A stretch of DNA of 64,000 bases, taken from NCBI RefSeq assembly GCF_002918555.1, contig NZ_PQMB01000010.1, positions 53,098 through 117,097 on the forward strand, given 5' to 3'. Within the stretch, counting starts at the first letter, position 1. Each line of letters opens with the position of its first letter. Source of the stretch: Citrobacter amalonaticus. Lineage in GTDB: Bacteria > Pseudomonadota > Gammaproteobacteria > Enterobacterales > Enterobacteriaceae. The notes beneath the pieces were generated by a model that made no database searches, had not been told where the DNA came from, and was given only the letters and a program-made list of their open reading frames with translations. The translations under genes and the position numbers were made by a program. Below are positions 26,638-34,454 of this stretch, one piece after another.

Positions 26638-26910
26638 ATGGTCGACTTAACTGCTGAACAACGACAGCTGGCGAAGATAGTTCATGATTATGCCTGTCGG
26701 TTTCCTCTGACAGAAAATGGTGATGCTCAATTATTGCAGGGCTGTTATGACTATATGGATGCCTTTAAACGGGTGATGGACAGCGCCTCAAAAGTCCAGA
26801 TGGACTACATTTGCCTTCAATACCCTGGATATTTTCGCTTTGCAAAATGGATGGAAAGGCTGGCTCAGGGTATTGCTGATGGAGTCATTGAGGTACCGAA
26901 AGATCACTAA
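26638..26910 (+). CDS. Small helical protein at the right end of the transposon
   Basis: 90 residues, unrecognised. It is predicted soluble and mostly helical, rich in aromatic residues and Met (YMDAFKRVMDSASKVQMDYI, QYPGYFRFAKWMERLA). A good ribosome site (GAGGAGAG) precedes the ATG. It stops 11 bases before the right inverted repeat, and nothing is truncated by the repeat. As the last gene of an hcp cassette it could be an adaptor, a second immunity protein or a regulator; the sequence does not decide. Confidence 0.6.
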   Translation: MVDLTAEQRQLAKIVHDYACRFPLTENGDAQLLQGCYDYMDAFKRVMDSASKVQMDYICLQYPGYFRFAKWMERLAQGIADGVIEVPKDH

Positions 26911-26921
26911 AAACAACGGAC

Positions 26922-26953
26922 CGGAAATTTCGGCGGTTCCGGCGTAGAACCCC
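26922..26953 (-). repeat. Right terminal inverted repeat
   Basis: Ends in GGCGTAGAACCCC, the exact reverse complement of the left end over 32 bases. Confidence 0.95.
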
Positions 26954-26958
26954 AATAC
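26954..26958. repeat. Right target-site duplication
   Basis: AATAC, identical to the five bases left of the element. dlhH ends 47 bases further on. Confidence 0.9.
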
Positions 26959-27004
26959 GCTTATTTCTCGCCGGGATGCCCTGACCGGAGCCAGGGCCAG
27001 CAAC

Positions 27005-27814
27005 TTATTTCTTACTACCGTACTGCGCAAACCACGCCAGCATTCTCTGCCAGCCATCCCGGGCGGACTCTTCGTGATAACTCGGGCGATAGTCGGCATT
27101 AAAGGCATGACCCGCATCGGGATAAACAACGATTTCTGCTTTGGCATTGGCGGCGCGCAGCGCCTGGCGCATGGTTTCGACGGTGTCCTGTGGAATGCTG
27201 TGATCCTGGCCGCCATATAACCCTAAGACTGGGGCGTTCAGATCGGTGGCGATATCAACGGGCTGTTTTGGTGAATTCAACGTCTTATCGCCCACCAGTT
27301 TTCCGTACCATGCCACGGCGGCTTTTAACTGCGGATTGTGCGCGGCATATAGCCAGGTGATACGCCCGCCCCAGCAAAAACCGGTTACCATCAGACGGTG
27401 AGCATCGCCGCCGTTGCGGGAGGCCCAACTGGCGACGTGGTCCAGATCGGCCAGTACCTGGGTATCGGGCACTTTAGCGACCAGGCCGCTTAACAGCGTT
27501 GGAATATCGGCAAAATCGTTAGGATCACCTTCGCGGAAATAGAGTTCCGGCGCAATCGCCAGATATCCCTCCAGCGCCAGACGGCGGCACACGTCGCGAA
27601 TATGTTCATGCACGCCAAAAATTTCCTGCACTACAATGACCACGGGAAGCGGGCCTTCGCTGTTTTTCGCACGCGCGTGGTAAGCGGGCATATCATCGCC
27701 CTGTGAAGGAATAGAGGTAATGCCTGCGACAATGGCGTCGTCCGGTGTGTGAACGGTGGATGAGGCCAGGGGGGAAGCCGCAGGTGCAAAGCCAGATTGT
27801 GGTGTTGTTGTCAT
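27005..27814 (-). CDS. dlhH: Dienelactone hydrolase family protein DlhH (YsgA)
   Basis: 269-residue alpha/beta hydrolase of the dienelactone hydrolase family. I chose the ATG at 27,814 (MTTTPQSGFAPAASPL), which gives nearly the E. coli length; an upstream ATG adds eleven residues. The nucleophile is the Cys in TGFCWGGRITW, with the late His in DAGHAFNADYRPSYH. The physiological substrate in enterobacteria is not established. It is normally next to metE; here the carbamoyl operon and the transposon have come between them. Confidence 0.93.
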   Translation of the reverse strand: MTTTPQSGFAPAASPLASSTVHTPDDAIVAGITSIPSQGDDMPAYHARAKNSEGPLPVVIVVQEIFGVHEHIRDVCRRLALEGYLAIAPELYFREGDPNDFADIPTLLSGLVAKVPDTQVLADLDHVASWASRNGGDAHRLMVTGFCWGGRITWLYAAHNPQLKAAVAWYGKLVGDKTLNSPKQPVDIATDLNAPVLGLYGGQDHSIPQDTVETMRQALRAANAKAEIVVYPDAGHAFNADYRPSYHEESARDGWQRMLAWFAQYGSKK

Positions 27815-27922
27815 GGTATTCTCCGTACCCTTATGAAAATAGCGCAATGTTAACTATAGACAGCGTCTGACAAATCACATTGCCCTAAGCTGCTTATCTT
27901 TTATGCAATGGCAATCTTTAAT

Positions 27923-27990
27923 TGTGATTTGAGTCACTATATGGCGGTAAATCTATGCAAGTTATTTACATCATGGTGATGGGTGTCACG
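27923..27990. promoter_or_regulatory. Two CRP sites with CytR spacing upstream of udp
   Basis: TGTGA-N6-TCACT at 27,923-27,938 and GGTGA-N6-TCACG at 27,975-27,990, with centres 52 bp apart. This is the classical layout of CytR-repressed, cAMP-CRP-activated nucleoside promoters, known for E. coli udp. CytR would sit between the two CRP dimers. Confidence 0.8.
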
Positions 27991-28063
27991 AAATTATCTT
28001 TATTCCTTCGGTAAAGTGTCTTTTTGCTTCTTCTGACAAAACCGATTCACAGAGGAGTTTTAT

Positions 28064-28825
28064 ATGTCCAAGTCTGATGTTTTTCATCTCGGCCTCACTA
28101 AAAACGATTTACAAGGGGCTACGCTTGCCATCGTCCCTGGCGATCCGGAGCGTGTGGAAAAGATCGCTTCGCTGATGGATAAGCCGGTTAAGCTGGCAGC
28201 CCATCGCGAATTCACCACATGGCGTGCTGAGCTGGACGGTAAAGCTGTGATTGTTTGCTCTACCGGTATCGGCGGCCCCTCCACCTCTATTGCTGTAGAG
28301 GAACTGGCGCAACTGGGAATTCGTACCTTCCTGCGTATCGGTACTACGGGGGCAATTCAGCCGCACATTAATGTTGGTGATGTACTGGTGACCACCGCAT
28401 CTGTTCGTCTGGACGGCGCGAGCCTGCACTTTGCACCGATGGAATTTCCGGCAGTGGCGGACTTCGAATGTACCACCGCGCTGGTTGAAGCGGCGAAATC
28501 AGTGGGTGCGACCACTCACGTAGGGGTCACCGCCTCTTCAGACACCTTCTATCCAGGCCAGGAGCGTTACGACACCTTCTCCGGACGCGTGGTGAGCCGT
28601 TTCAAAGGCTCCATGGAAGAGTGGCAGGCGATGGGCGTAATGAACTACGAAATGGAATCCGCCACCCTGCTGACCATGTGCGCAAGCCAGGGTCTGCGCG
28701 CGGGGATGGTTGCGGGAGTCATCGTCAACCGCACCCAGCAGGAGATTCCGAACGCCGAAACGATGAAGCAAACCGAAAGCCACGCGGTGAAAATTGTGGT
28801 AGAAGCGGCCCGCCGCCTGCTGTAA
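28064..28825 (+). CDS. udp: Uridine phosphorylase
   Basis: Cytosolic hexamer: uridine + phosphate gives uracil + ribose-1-phosphate. 253 residues as in E. coli. The PNP/UDP signature is [20 protein letters not shown], with GDPERV for phosphate and [14 protein letters not shown] for the nucleoside. A strong RBS (AGAGGAG) precedes the ATG. The promoter has two CRP sites in CytR arrangement. A partly matching, broken copy of its last 150 or so bases lies at 45.5 kb, on the other side of the citrate-type operon. Confidence 0.97.
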   Translation: MSKSDVFHLGLTKNDLQGATLAIVPGDPERVEKIASLMDKPVKLAAHREFTTWRAELDGKAVIVCSTGIGGPSTSIAVEELAQLGIRTFLRIGTTGAIQPHINVGDVLVTTASVRLDGASLHFAPMEFPAVADFECTTALVEAAKSVGATTHVGVTASSDTFYPGQERYDTFSGRVVSRFKGSMEEWQAMGVMNYEMESATLLTMCASQGLRAGMVAGVIVNRTQQEIPNAETMKQTESHAVKIVVEAARRLL

Positions 28826-28837
28826 TTTCCCCTGTGT

Positions 28838-28860
28838 CTGAGGGGCCGTTGGCCCCTCAG
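28838..28860 (+). terminator. Hairpin after udp
   Basis: CTGAGGGGCC and GGCCCCTCAG form a 10-bp stem with a 3-base loop, 12 bases after the udp stop. There is no U-run, but the stem is strong enough to mark the 3' end of the message. Confidence 0.7.
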
Positions 28861-28886
28861 ACTGCTGACAAACGACGTCGCGCTCG

Positions 28887-28921
28887 TTTGCCGGATGACG
28901 TCAAAAGTGATTTATCCGGCC
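28887..28921. repeat. REP-like palindrome downstream of udp
   Basis: TTTGCCGGAT and ATCCGGCC-type arms flank GACGTCAAAAGTGATTT. It lies at the left boundary of the accessory citrate-type region. Confidence 0.5.
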
Positions 28922-28954
28922 TGCGAAACACCGTGTTTTCAGCATATTCGGACT

Positions 28955-29803
28955 TTAACTATCGCGTTTTACTTCCTCCGCCACGGTATTGATCAAACAG
29001 CCAATCTGCTCAATCTCGACTTCCGTGATATCGCCGGGTTTGAGAAACAGCGGCGGCTGGCGTTTTTTACCGACGCCGCCCGGTGAGCCGGTCAGAATAA
29101 CGTCTCCTGGCTGCAACGGACAGAACGCGCTGATATAGGCAATGAGTTCAGGGATCGTGCGCACCATATGTGCCGTGTTGTCTTCCTGCACAACCTTGCC
29201 GTTTAGCCGGGTGATAATATTCAGCGTTTGCGGATCGGCAAGTTCGTCTGCCGTCACCATCCACGGACCGAAACTGCCCGTCGATGGCCAGTTTTTCCCG
29301 GCGGTAAACCATGCGTGCTGCCAGTCGCGTACCGATCCATCCATATAGCAGCTGTACCCGGCGACGTGCTCCAGCGCCGCGCTGGTGGGAATATGACGTC
29401 CGGCTTTGCCGATAATGACCGCCAGTTCGCCTTCATAATCGAACTGCTCGCTGAGGTGTGGTTTTATCAGCGGACAGCGATGACCGGTCTGCGAGTCGGC
29501 AAAGCGGATAAACAGCGTCGGAGCGGGGCTTTCCTCATTAAACTCCTCGCGCTTTGCCTGGTAGTTCATGCCGACGCACAGGATCTTTTGCGGGTCGGGG
29601 ATCACCGGAAGAAATGTCACTTCATCGAGAGCATAATCCGCAGAGCGGTCGTAAAGTCGTGGGTGATCGATATCACCCAAATGCGCCAGGAAATATTTTA
29701 ATGAAGAATAGTGGGGAAAGCGCTTTTTCAAATCGATAATCCCGTCCTCAATGATAATCCCATAATGCTGAACATGATTAATAGAAAAACTGGCTAACTT
29801 CAT
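28955..29803 (-). CDS. Fumarylacetoacetate-hydrolase family protein
   Basis: 282 residues from the ATG at 29,803 (MKLASFSINHVQHYG, with an AGAGAGC ribosome site). The FAH fold is shown by KILCVGMNY, the metal-binding DYEGELAVIIGKAGRHIP, and GDVILTGSPGGVG. Members hydrolyse C-C bonds in diketo acids, isomerise or decarboxylate oxo-acids; the close relative FAHD1 decarboxylates oxaloacetate. It is at the 3' end of the leftward accessory operon but separated from it by a pseudogene and a terminator, so it may have its own promoter. An oxo-acid substrate fits the neighbourhood; the reaction is not decided by sequence. Confidence 0.82.
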   Translation of the reverse strand: MKLASFSINHVQHYGIIIEDGIIDLKKRFPHYSSLKYFLAHLGDIDHPRLYDRSADYALDEVTFLPVIPDPQKILCVGMNYQAKREEFNEESPAPTLFIRFADSQTGHRCPLIKPHLSEQFDYEGELAVIIGKAGRHIPTSAALEHVAGYSCYMDGSVRDWQHAWFTAGKNWPSTGSFGPWMVTADELADPQTLNIITRLNGKVVQEDNTAHMVRTIPELIAYISAFCPLQPGDVILTGSPGGVGKKRQPPLFLKPGDITEVEIEQIGCLINTVAEEVKRDS

Positions 29804-29816
29804 TTTCTGCTCTCTT

Positions 29817-29880
29817 GATAAAAAGCCTGATGACATAAATTTATCCGGTAACATACACTTATCGACTGTCCCATCAGGCT
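29817..29880 (-). terminator. Long-loop terminator after the esterase pseudogene
   Basis: On the minus strand AGCCTGATG and CATCAGGCT pair across 39 bases, followed by TTTTATC. The outer stem plus U-run looks like a terminator for the message coming from the esterase remnant, just upstream of the FAH gene. Confidence 0.55.
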
Positions 29881-29909
29881 ATTTTGCTTGCCATTTTGAA
29901 CCTGGGCAG

Positions 29910-30268
29910 TGCTCGAAATCCTCATGTACTACGTGTACGCTCCGGGTTCAAACTTATGTTTATTGCCTTTAATGTAATCACCCCAGACAACCAGTACTGG
30001 AATATTTTTCAACTGGCTCAGAACGGCGGCCCCGGATAAATTTCCGGATATTTCGCCCATGAGGCGCGGCCACGCTCTACCGCATCGCTGATATAAACGT
30101 CGTGTCCGGCGGTAACCCTTTTAATTCCACTTTCTCGCTGCCGGTATGAAATCCACCGATAGATTTAATCGTTAATGATGCAGAGGCCAGGTTGACTGAG
30201 AGAGCCAATACAGCCAGCAGGCTTATTTTTAAAAAATATGCGCCATTTTTTTTGCCAGAGTCATTCAT
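29910..30268 (-). pseudogene. Remnant of a secreted alpha/beta-hydrolase (esterase)
   Basis: The minus strand encodes a signal peptide and start (MNDSGKKNGAYFLKISLLAV..., then SLTIKSIGGFHTGSEKVELK), which stops at a TAG near 30,076. In another frame follow GHDVYISDAVERGRASWAKY and PEIY, then NIPVLVVWGDYIKGNKHKF. I recognise these as N-terminal, middle and late pieces of one periplasmic esterase family with the order kept. The nucleophile region and most of the chain (normally over 300 residues) are missing, so at least two internal deletions and a frameshift occurred. Confidence 0.75.
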
Positions 30269-30315
30269 AATTATTCTCCATTTAATAATGATGTAGCAGG
30301 GGGACTGCGTAATAT

Positions 30316-30945
30316 TTAATTCATGAAGAGTTGACCTTTCGGCAGACAGGCCAGGAGTGCGGTGATAAATAATATTTCTTCAAGACCCGCAAAGCTAAAA
30401 CCGCGGGCAGCCAGGTTATCATCCAGTATCTTAAATTCACGGTTTCCTTCCTCGCCCAATACGCCGCCTTTCCACAATAAACGCTGCGCCTGATCCTGAA
30501 CCCAGCCTTCTTTGCTTTTCCAGGCGAGGATATGCAGTAAGGTTTGCGGCAACGCGATAGCCTCGCTATGGCCGTCGCGGATCAGGCGACAATACACGGG
30601 TAATGTTACGCTACGGATGATTTCTGTTGCGGGTATCGGCGGCCAGTGTGGGTGGCGGCGAACAAAACGGGCAGCGCAGTCGCAGATCTGGTGTTGCGTG
30701 AGCGGCTCTTTTTTCGCCATCATGGTTCCCATCGTCCTGGCAAAAATTTCACTTATCGGGAGCGGCGGCGCGTCATCTACCGGTGCGAATTCGTGTTCTC
30801 CGTCCTCAAACGCGGCCAACAGATGTGATTCCGCCAGCGTCTCACCGCCGTTATTAAGCAGCGTTAAGGTGGGGGTGAGTGCGGACAGATGCGCCAGTGC
30901 GCTGCGGACAGCGTCCATTATTTGTGCCGTGGTTGTGCTTTCCAT
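30316..30945 (-). CDS. Unrecognised 209-residue protein, last gene of the oad group
   Basis: I do not recognise the family. It is soluble, without signal or membrane helices. N-terminal residues 1-40 are Ala/Thr/Leu-rich, followed by an acidic stretch (FEDGEHEFAPVDDAPPLP), a Cys pair region QHQICDCAARFVRRHPHWPP, and a hydrophobic C-terminus (EEILFITALLACLPKG). A clear RBS (AAGGAAAAAAG) precedes the ATG and it lies 52 bases after oadB, so it is probably co-transcribed with oadGAB. A role in assembling or regulating the decarboxylase or lyase is possible but unproven. Confidence 0.6.
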   Translation of the reverse strand: MESTTTAQIMDAVRSALAHLSALTPTLTLLNNGGETLAESHLLAAFEDGEHEFAPVDDAPPLPISEIFARTMGTMMAKKEPLTQHQICDCAARFVRRHPHWPPIPATEIIRSVTLPVYCRLIRDGHSEAIALPQTLLHILAWKSKEGWVQDQAQRLLWKGGVLGEEGNREFKILDDNLAARGFSFAGLEEILFITALLACLPKGQLFMN

Positions 30946-30997
30946 TCTTTTTTCCTTATTTGTAAAGGGGGGCTAATCGCCGCCCCGGATCCGGTCA

Positions 30998-32299
30998 TTA
31001 CAGGGCGGTGATGTATTTGAGCATCACGCCAGCGGCGATAGCGGAACCAATCACCCCGGCGACGTTTGGCCCCATCGCATGCATCAGCAGGAAGTTTTGT
31101 CCGTCCGCTCCCAGACCCACTTTGTTTGATACCCGCGCCGCCATCGGCACCGCCGAGACGCCTGCGGAGCCGATGAGCGGGTTAATCGGATTACGGCTGA
31201 AGAGGTTCATCAGCTTCGCCATCAGTACCCCCATCGCCGTGCCGATAGCGAAGGCGATCACCCCCAGCAGCAAAATGCCCAGCGTCTGCGGTTGCAGAAA
31301 CTTGTCCGCCACCAGCTTGCTCCCCACCGACAGGCCGAGGAAAATGGTCACGATATTGATCAGCCCGTTCTGCACCGTGTCGCTCAGCCGTTCGACCACG
31401 CCGCTTTCACGCATCAGGTTGCCGAAGCAGAACATGCCCAGCAGCGGCGCAGCGTCCGGCAGCAGCAGCGCCACCAGCAACAGCAGCAGTACCGGAAACA
31501 GCATCTTTTCCCGCTTGCTGACCGCACGAAGCTGTACCATGCGGATTTTTCGTTCTTTCTCGCTGGTCAGCAGCTTCATGATTGGCGGCTGAATCAGCGG
31601 CACCAGCGCCATATAGGAATACGCCGCCACCGCAATCGCCCCGAGCAGCTCCGGTGCCAGCTTACCGGAGAGGTAGATCGCCGTCGGACCGTCCGCCCCG
31701 CCGATAATGCCGATGGAGGCGGCCTGCGGCAGAGTGAAGTGGATGATCCCTAAGTAATTCAGGGCCAGCGCGCCGATCACCGTGGCGAAGATGCCGAACT
31801 GCGCTGCCGCCCCCAGCAGCAGAGTGCGCGGGTTGGCGAGCAGCGGACCAAAATCAGTCATTGCGCCGACGCCCATAAAAATCACCAGCGGCGCGACCCC
31901 GGAAGCAATCGCCACCTTATAGAACAGGGCCAGCACCCCGGGCGAATAGCCCATATCCACCGCCAGCATTTCCATCTGGTTTTGCACCGACGGCAGCGCC
32001 AGAGCCAGCGCCTGCTTAATCGCCGCCACGTCCGCCGCGCAGTTAAGCTTTGCGGCGATTATCGCCAGTTGCCCGGCGTCGTGAGCGGCGAGCAGGCTTT
32101 CCAGCGCGGTCATCGCCAGCCCGGCCTGCGGAATGTTAGCCAGCAGGCCGCCGAAGCCAATCGGCAGCAGCAGTAAGGGTTCGAACTTTCTGGCGATGGC
32201 GAGCCACAGCAGCAGCAAACTGACCAGCAGCATAATGGCCTGTCCCGCCTGCAGGTGCATCAGCCCCGAACCCTGAATCAGGGCGTTCAGACTTTCCAT
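30998..32299 (-). CDS. oadB: Oxaloacetate decarboxylase beta subunit (Na+ pump)
   Basis: 433-residue integral membrane subunit that decarboxylates carboxybiotin and pumps Na+ outward. I chose ATG 32,299 ([15 protein letters not shown]) because GGAG is correctly spaced from it; the ATG two codons earlier is too close. Conserved [40 protein letters not shown] and [20 protein letters not shown] are present. With OadA and OadG it makes pyruvate from the oxaloacetate released by citrate lyase. It starts 12 bases after oadA ends. Confidence 0.95.
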   Translation of the reverse strand: MESLNALIQGSGLMHLQAGQAIMLLVSLLLLWLAIARKFEPLLLLPIGFGGLLANIPQAGLAMTALESLLAAHDAGQLAIIAAKLNCAADVAAIKQALALALPSVQNQMEMLAVDMGYSPGVLALFYKVAIASGVAPLVIFMGVGAMTDFGPLLANPRTLLLGAAAQFGIFATVIGALALNYLGIIHFTLPQAASIGIIGGADGPTAIYLSGKLAPELLGAIAVAAYSYMALVPLIQPPIMKLLTSEKERKIRMVQLRAVSKREKMLFPVLLLLLVALLLPDAAPLLGMFCFGNLMRESGVVERLSDTVQNGLINIVTIFLGLSVGSKLVADKFLQPQTLGILLLGVIAFAIGTAMGVLMAKLMNLFSRNPINPLIGSAGVSAVPMAARVSNKVGLGADGQNFLLMHAMGPNVAGVIGSAIAAGVMLKYITAL

Positions 32300-32311
32300 T
32301 TCCATTCTCCG

Positions 32312-34066
32312 TTACGCCAGTTGCATCAGGGTGTCGCCGACGGCCACCGCATCACCGGCTTTCACCGCGATGGCGCGAACCGTTCCGGCCTGCGCGGCGC
32401 GAATTTCGGTTTCCATCTTCATGGCTTCCAGAATCAGCAGTACATCGCCTTCCGCTACGCGCTGGCCGTCGCTGACCACCACCTTCCAGATATTCCCCGC
32501 CAGCGGCGCGGCGACGGGCGTCCCGACCCCCGCCGGGACCGCAGCAGCCTGAACCGGCGCGCCGAGCTGGCTGATGTCACCGCCTTCGCTGACCTTCACC
32601 ACAAAAGCCTGGCCGTCGACTTCAACGGTATAGATGCCAGGAGAGGCTGCGGCCTGCGGTCTGGCGGCAGGCGCGGCGTTTTCCACCTGCGGCAGCGGTT
32701 CAAAGGCCGCCGGATTATGGCGGTTTTCGAGGAACTTCAGCCCGATTTGCGGGAACAGCGCCACGGTGAGCACATCGTCAATAGCGTTTTGCGCGAGTGT
32801 GATATTTTTCTGCGCCGCCTGGCGCTGCACGTCCGCTTCCAGCCGCACCAGCTCCGGCTGCAGCAAATCCGCCGGACGACAGGTGACGGCGGCGCCACCT
32901 TCCAGTACCCGGGTCTGCAACGCGGTGTGGACCGGGGCTGGCGTGCGGCCATATTCACCTTTCAGGATCCCGGCGGTTTCTTTGGCGATAGTTTTGTAAC
33001 GCTCGCCGGTGAGCACGTTGAGCACCGCCTGGGTGCCAACAATCTGCGAGGTTGGGGTCACCAGCGGGATAAAACCGAGATCATCGCGTACGCGTGGGAT
33101 TTCCGTCAGCACGGCGTCCAGTTTGTCGACGGCGTTCTGCTGTTTAAGCTGGCCTTCAAGGTTGGTCAGCATCCCGCCAGGCACCTGGGCGACCAGAATT
33201 CGGCTGTCGGTGCCTTTCAGCTGGCCTTCAAAGGCGTGATACTTTTTACGCACTTCGCGGAAGTACGCCGCAATGTTCTCCAGTTTGTTGAGATCCAGCC
33301 CGGTATCGTGGGGGGTGCCCGCCAGGGTCGCCACCAGCGCTTCGGTAGCCGGATGGCCGTAGGTGCCGCTCATGGAGGAGATCGCGGTGTCCACGCCGTC
33401 AACGCCTGCTTCAATGGCTTTCAGCAGCGTCATCTCTGCCATACCGGTGGTGGCGTGGCAATGCAGATGCAGGCGCACGTTGAAGCGCTTCTTGATTTCG
33501 CCGATCAGCTCATACGCCGCCTCTGGGGTAAGAATGCCGGACATATCCTTGATAGCGATGGAATCGACGCCGGTTTCCAGTAGCTGCTCGGTCAGATCCA
33601 GCCAGGTCTGCAGGGTGTGGACGGGGCTGGTGGTGTAGCTGAGGGTGCCCTGAGCATGTGCGCCGTGGCTGCGTACCGCCTGTAATGCGGTCTGCATATT
33701 ACGGGGATCGTTCATGGCGTCGAAGACGCGGAACACATCTATGCCGTTTTTGACGGCGCGCTCGACGAAGCGTTCCACCACGTCGTCGGCATAGTGGCGG
33801 TAGCCGAGCAGATTCTGCCCGCGCAGCAGCATTTGCAGGGGCGTTTTCGGCATCGCCTTTTTCAGCTCGCGCAGGCGAACCCATGGGTCTTCGCCAAGAA
33901 AGCGGATACAGGCGTCAAAGGTGGCCCCGCCCCAGCACTCAAGGGAGCCGTATCCCACGTCGTCAAGACGGGCGGCGACGGGGAGCATATCGTCGAGGCG
34001 CAGACGGGTGGCGAACAGCGACTGGTGGGCGTCGCGCAGGACGACGTCAGTAATGGCAACGGTCAT
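32312..34066 (-). CDS. oadA: Oxaloacetate decarboxylase alpha subunit (biotin protein)
   Basis: 584 residues from ATG 34,066, preceded by GGAG. An N-terminal carboxyltransferase barrel ([20 protein letters not shown], with the catalytic Lys/metal region [10 protein letters not shown] and [10 protein letters not shown]) is joined by a Pro/Ala linker (about residues 480-520) to the biotinyl domain with EAMKMET, where the central Lys carries biotin. It transfers CO2 from oxaloacetate to biotin. It is translated between oadG and oadB as in Klebsiella and Salmonella. Confidence 0.96.
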   Translation of the reverse strand: MTVAITDVVLRDAHQSLFATRLRLDDMLPVAARLDDVGYGSLECWGGATFDACIRFLGEDPWVRLRELKKAMPKTPLQMLLRGQNLLGYRHYADDVVERFVERAVKNGIDVFRVFDAMNDPRNMQTALQAVRSHGAHAQGTLSYTTSPVHTLQTWLDLTEQLLETGVDSIAIKDMSGILTPEAAYELIGEIKKRFNVRLHLHCHATTGMAEMTLLKAIEAGVDGVDTAISSMSGTYGHPATEALVATLAGTPHDTGLDLNKLENIAAYFREVRKKYHAFEGQLKGTDSRILVAQVPGGMLTNLEGQLKQQNAVDKLDAVLTEIPRVRDDLGFIPLVTPTSQIVGTQAVLNVLTGERYKTIAKETAGILKGEYGRTPAPVHTALQTRVLEGGAAVTCRPADLLQPELVRLEADVQRQAAQKNITLAQNAIDDVLTVALFPQIGLKFLENRHNPAAFEPLPQVENAAPAARPQAAASPGIYTVEVDGQAFVVKVSEGGDISQLGAPVQAAAVPAGVGTPVAAPLAGNIWKVVVSDGQRVAEGDVLLILEAMKMETEIRAAQAGTVRAIAVKAGDAVAVGDTLMQLA

Positions 34067-34081
34067 GGTTTTCTCCATAAA

Positions 34082-34327
34082 TCAGTAGTGAAGCGAGCGG
34101 TGATGGTGCAGGGTGGCGGCAATCACCGGTTTCAGGCGTGCGAAGTCATCTTTAGCCGCGCTGGGGGCAGGCTGAGCAGGCGTCGGGGCTGGCTCCGGGA
34201 AAAAGCGGTTCACGGCGACGGACATCCCGCGAATAGCGAAAATCAGGATAAAAAGAAACGCCAGCACAAACCCCATGCCGAGAAACATCAGGGTGACGCC
34301 TTCGCTTAAAAGCAAACTATTGTTCAT
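34082..34327 (-). CDS. oadG: Oxaloacetate decarboxylase gamma subunit
   Basis: 81-residue subunit with one N-terminal membrane helix ([20 protein letters not shown]) and a Pro/Ala-rich, His-ending cytoplasmic tail ([11 protein letters not shown]). The tail binds the metal ion and docks OadA onto OadB. It is followed after 15 bases by oadA. The 127-base gap to the aconitase gene upstream contains a hairpin (CCGAAG...CTTCGG, about 34,374-34,418) and may hold an internal promoter. Confidence 0.92.
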   Translation of the reverse strand: MNNSLLLSEGVTLMFLGMGFVLAFLFILIFAIRGMSVAVNRFFPEPAPTPAQPAPSAAKDDFARLKPVIAATLHHHRSLHY

Positions 34328-34454
34328 CGCGTACTCTCATAAGGTGCACAGCAACGGCGGTGGGCGGTTTTCTCCGAAGTGGAGAGGCAATCATTCCAGG
34401 CCTTCCCTGGCCCTTCGGATACGACTGTTCCACCGTCGCGACTGTGCGTATGGG

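Larger units (their letters stand above)
23224..26953. mobile_element. Tn3-family transposon, 3.73 kb, transposase-defective, carrying a T6SS hcp cassette
   Basis: Bounded by 32-bp perfect inverted repeats and a 5-bp AATAC duplication, so it inserted as a unit. Contents left to right: decayed tnpA (minus strand), a divergent control region with res-like sites, intact serine resolvase tnpR, then four rightward cargo genes (230-aa, 66-aa, Hcp, 90-aa). The cargo is more A/T-rich than the flanking genes. Without tnpA function it would need a related transposase in trans. It sits between the carbamoyl operon and dlhH. Confidence 0.93.

Noticed and set aside
32255..33583. Long open frame (442 codons) on the plus strand opposite oadA
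   Set aside because: It lies inside the highly conserved oadA gene on the other strand; the composition (His/Arg/Gln-rich) is typical of an antisense shadow in G/C-rich DNA, with no ribosome site or recognisable domain.
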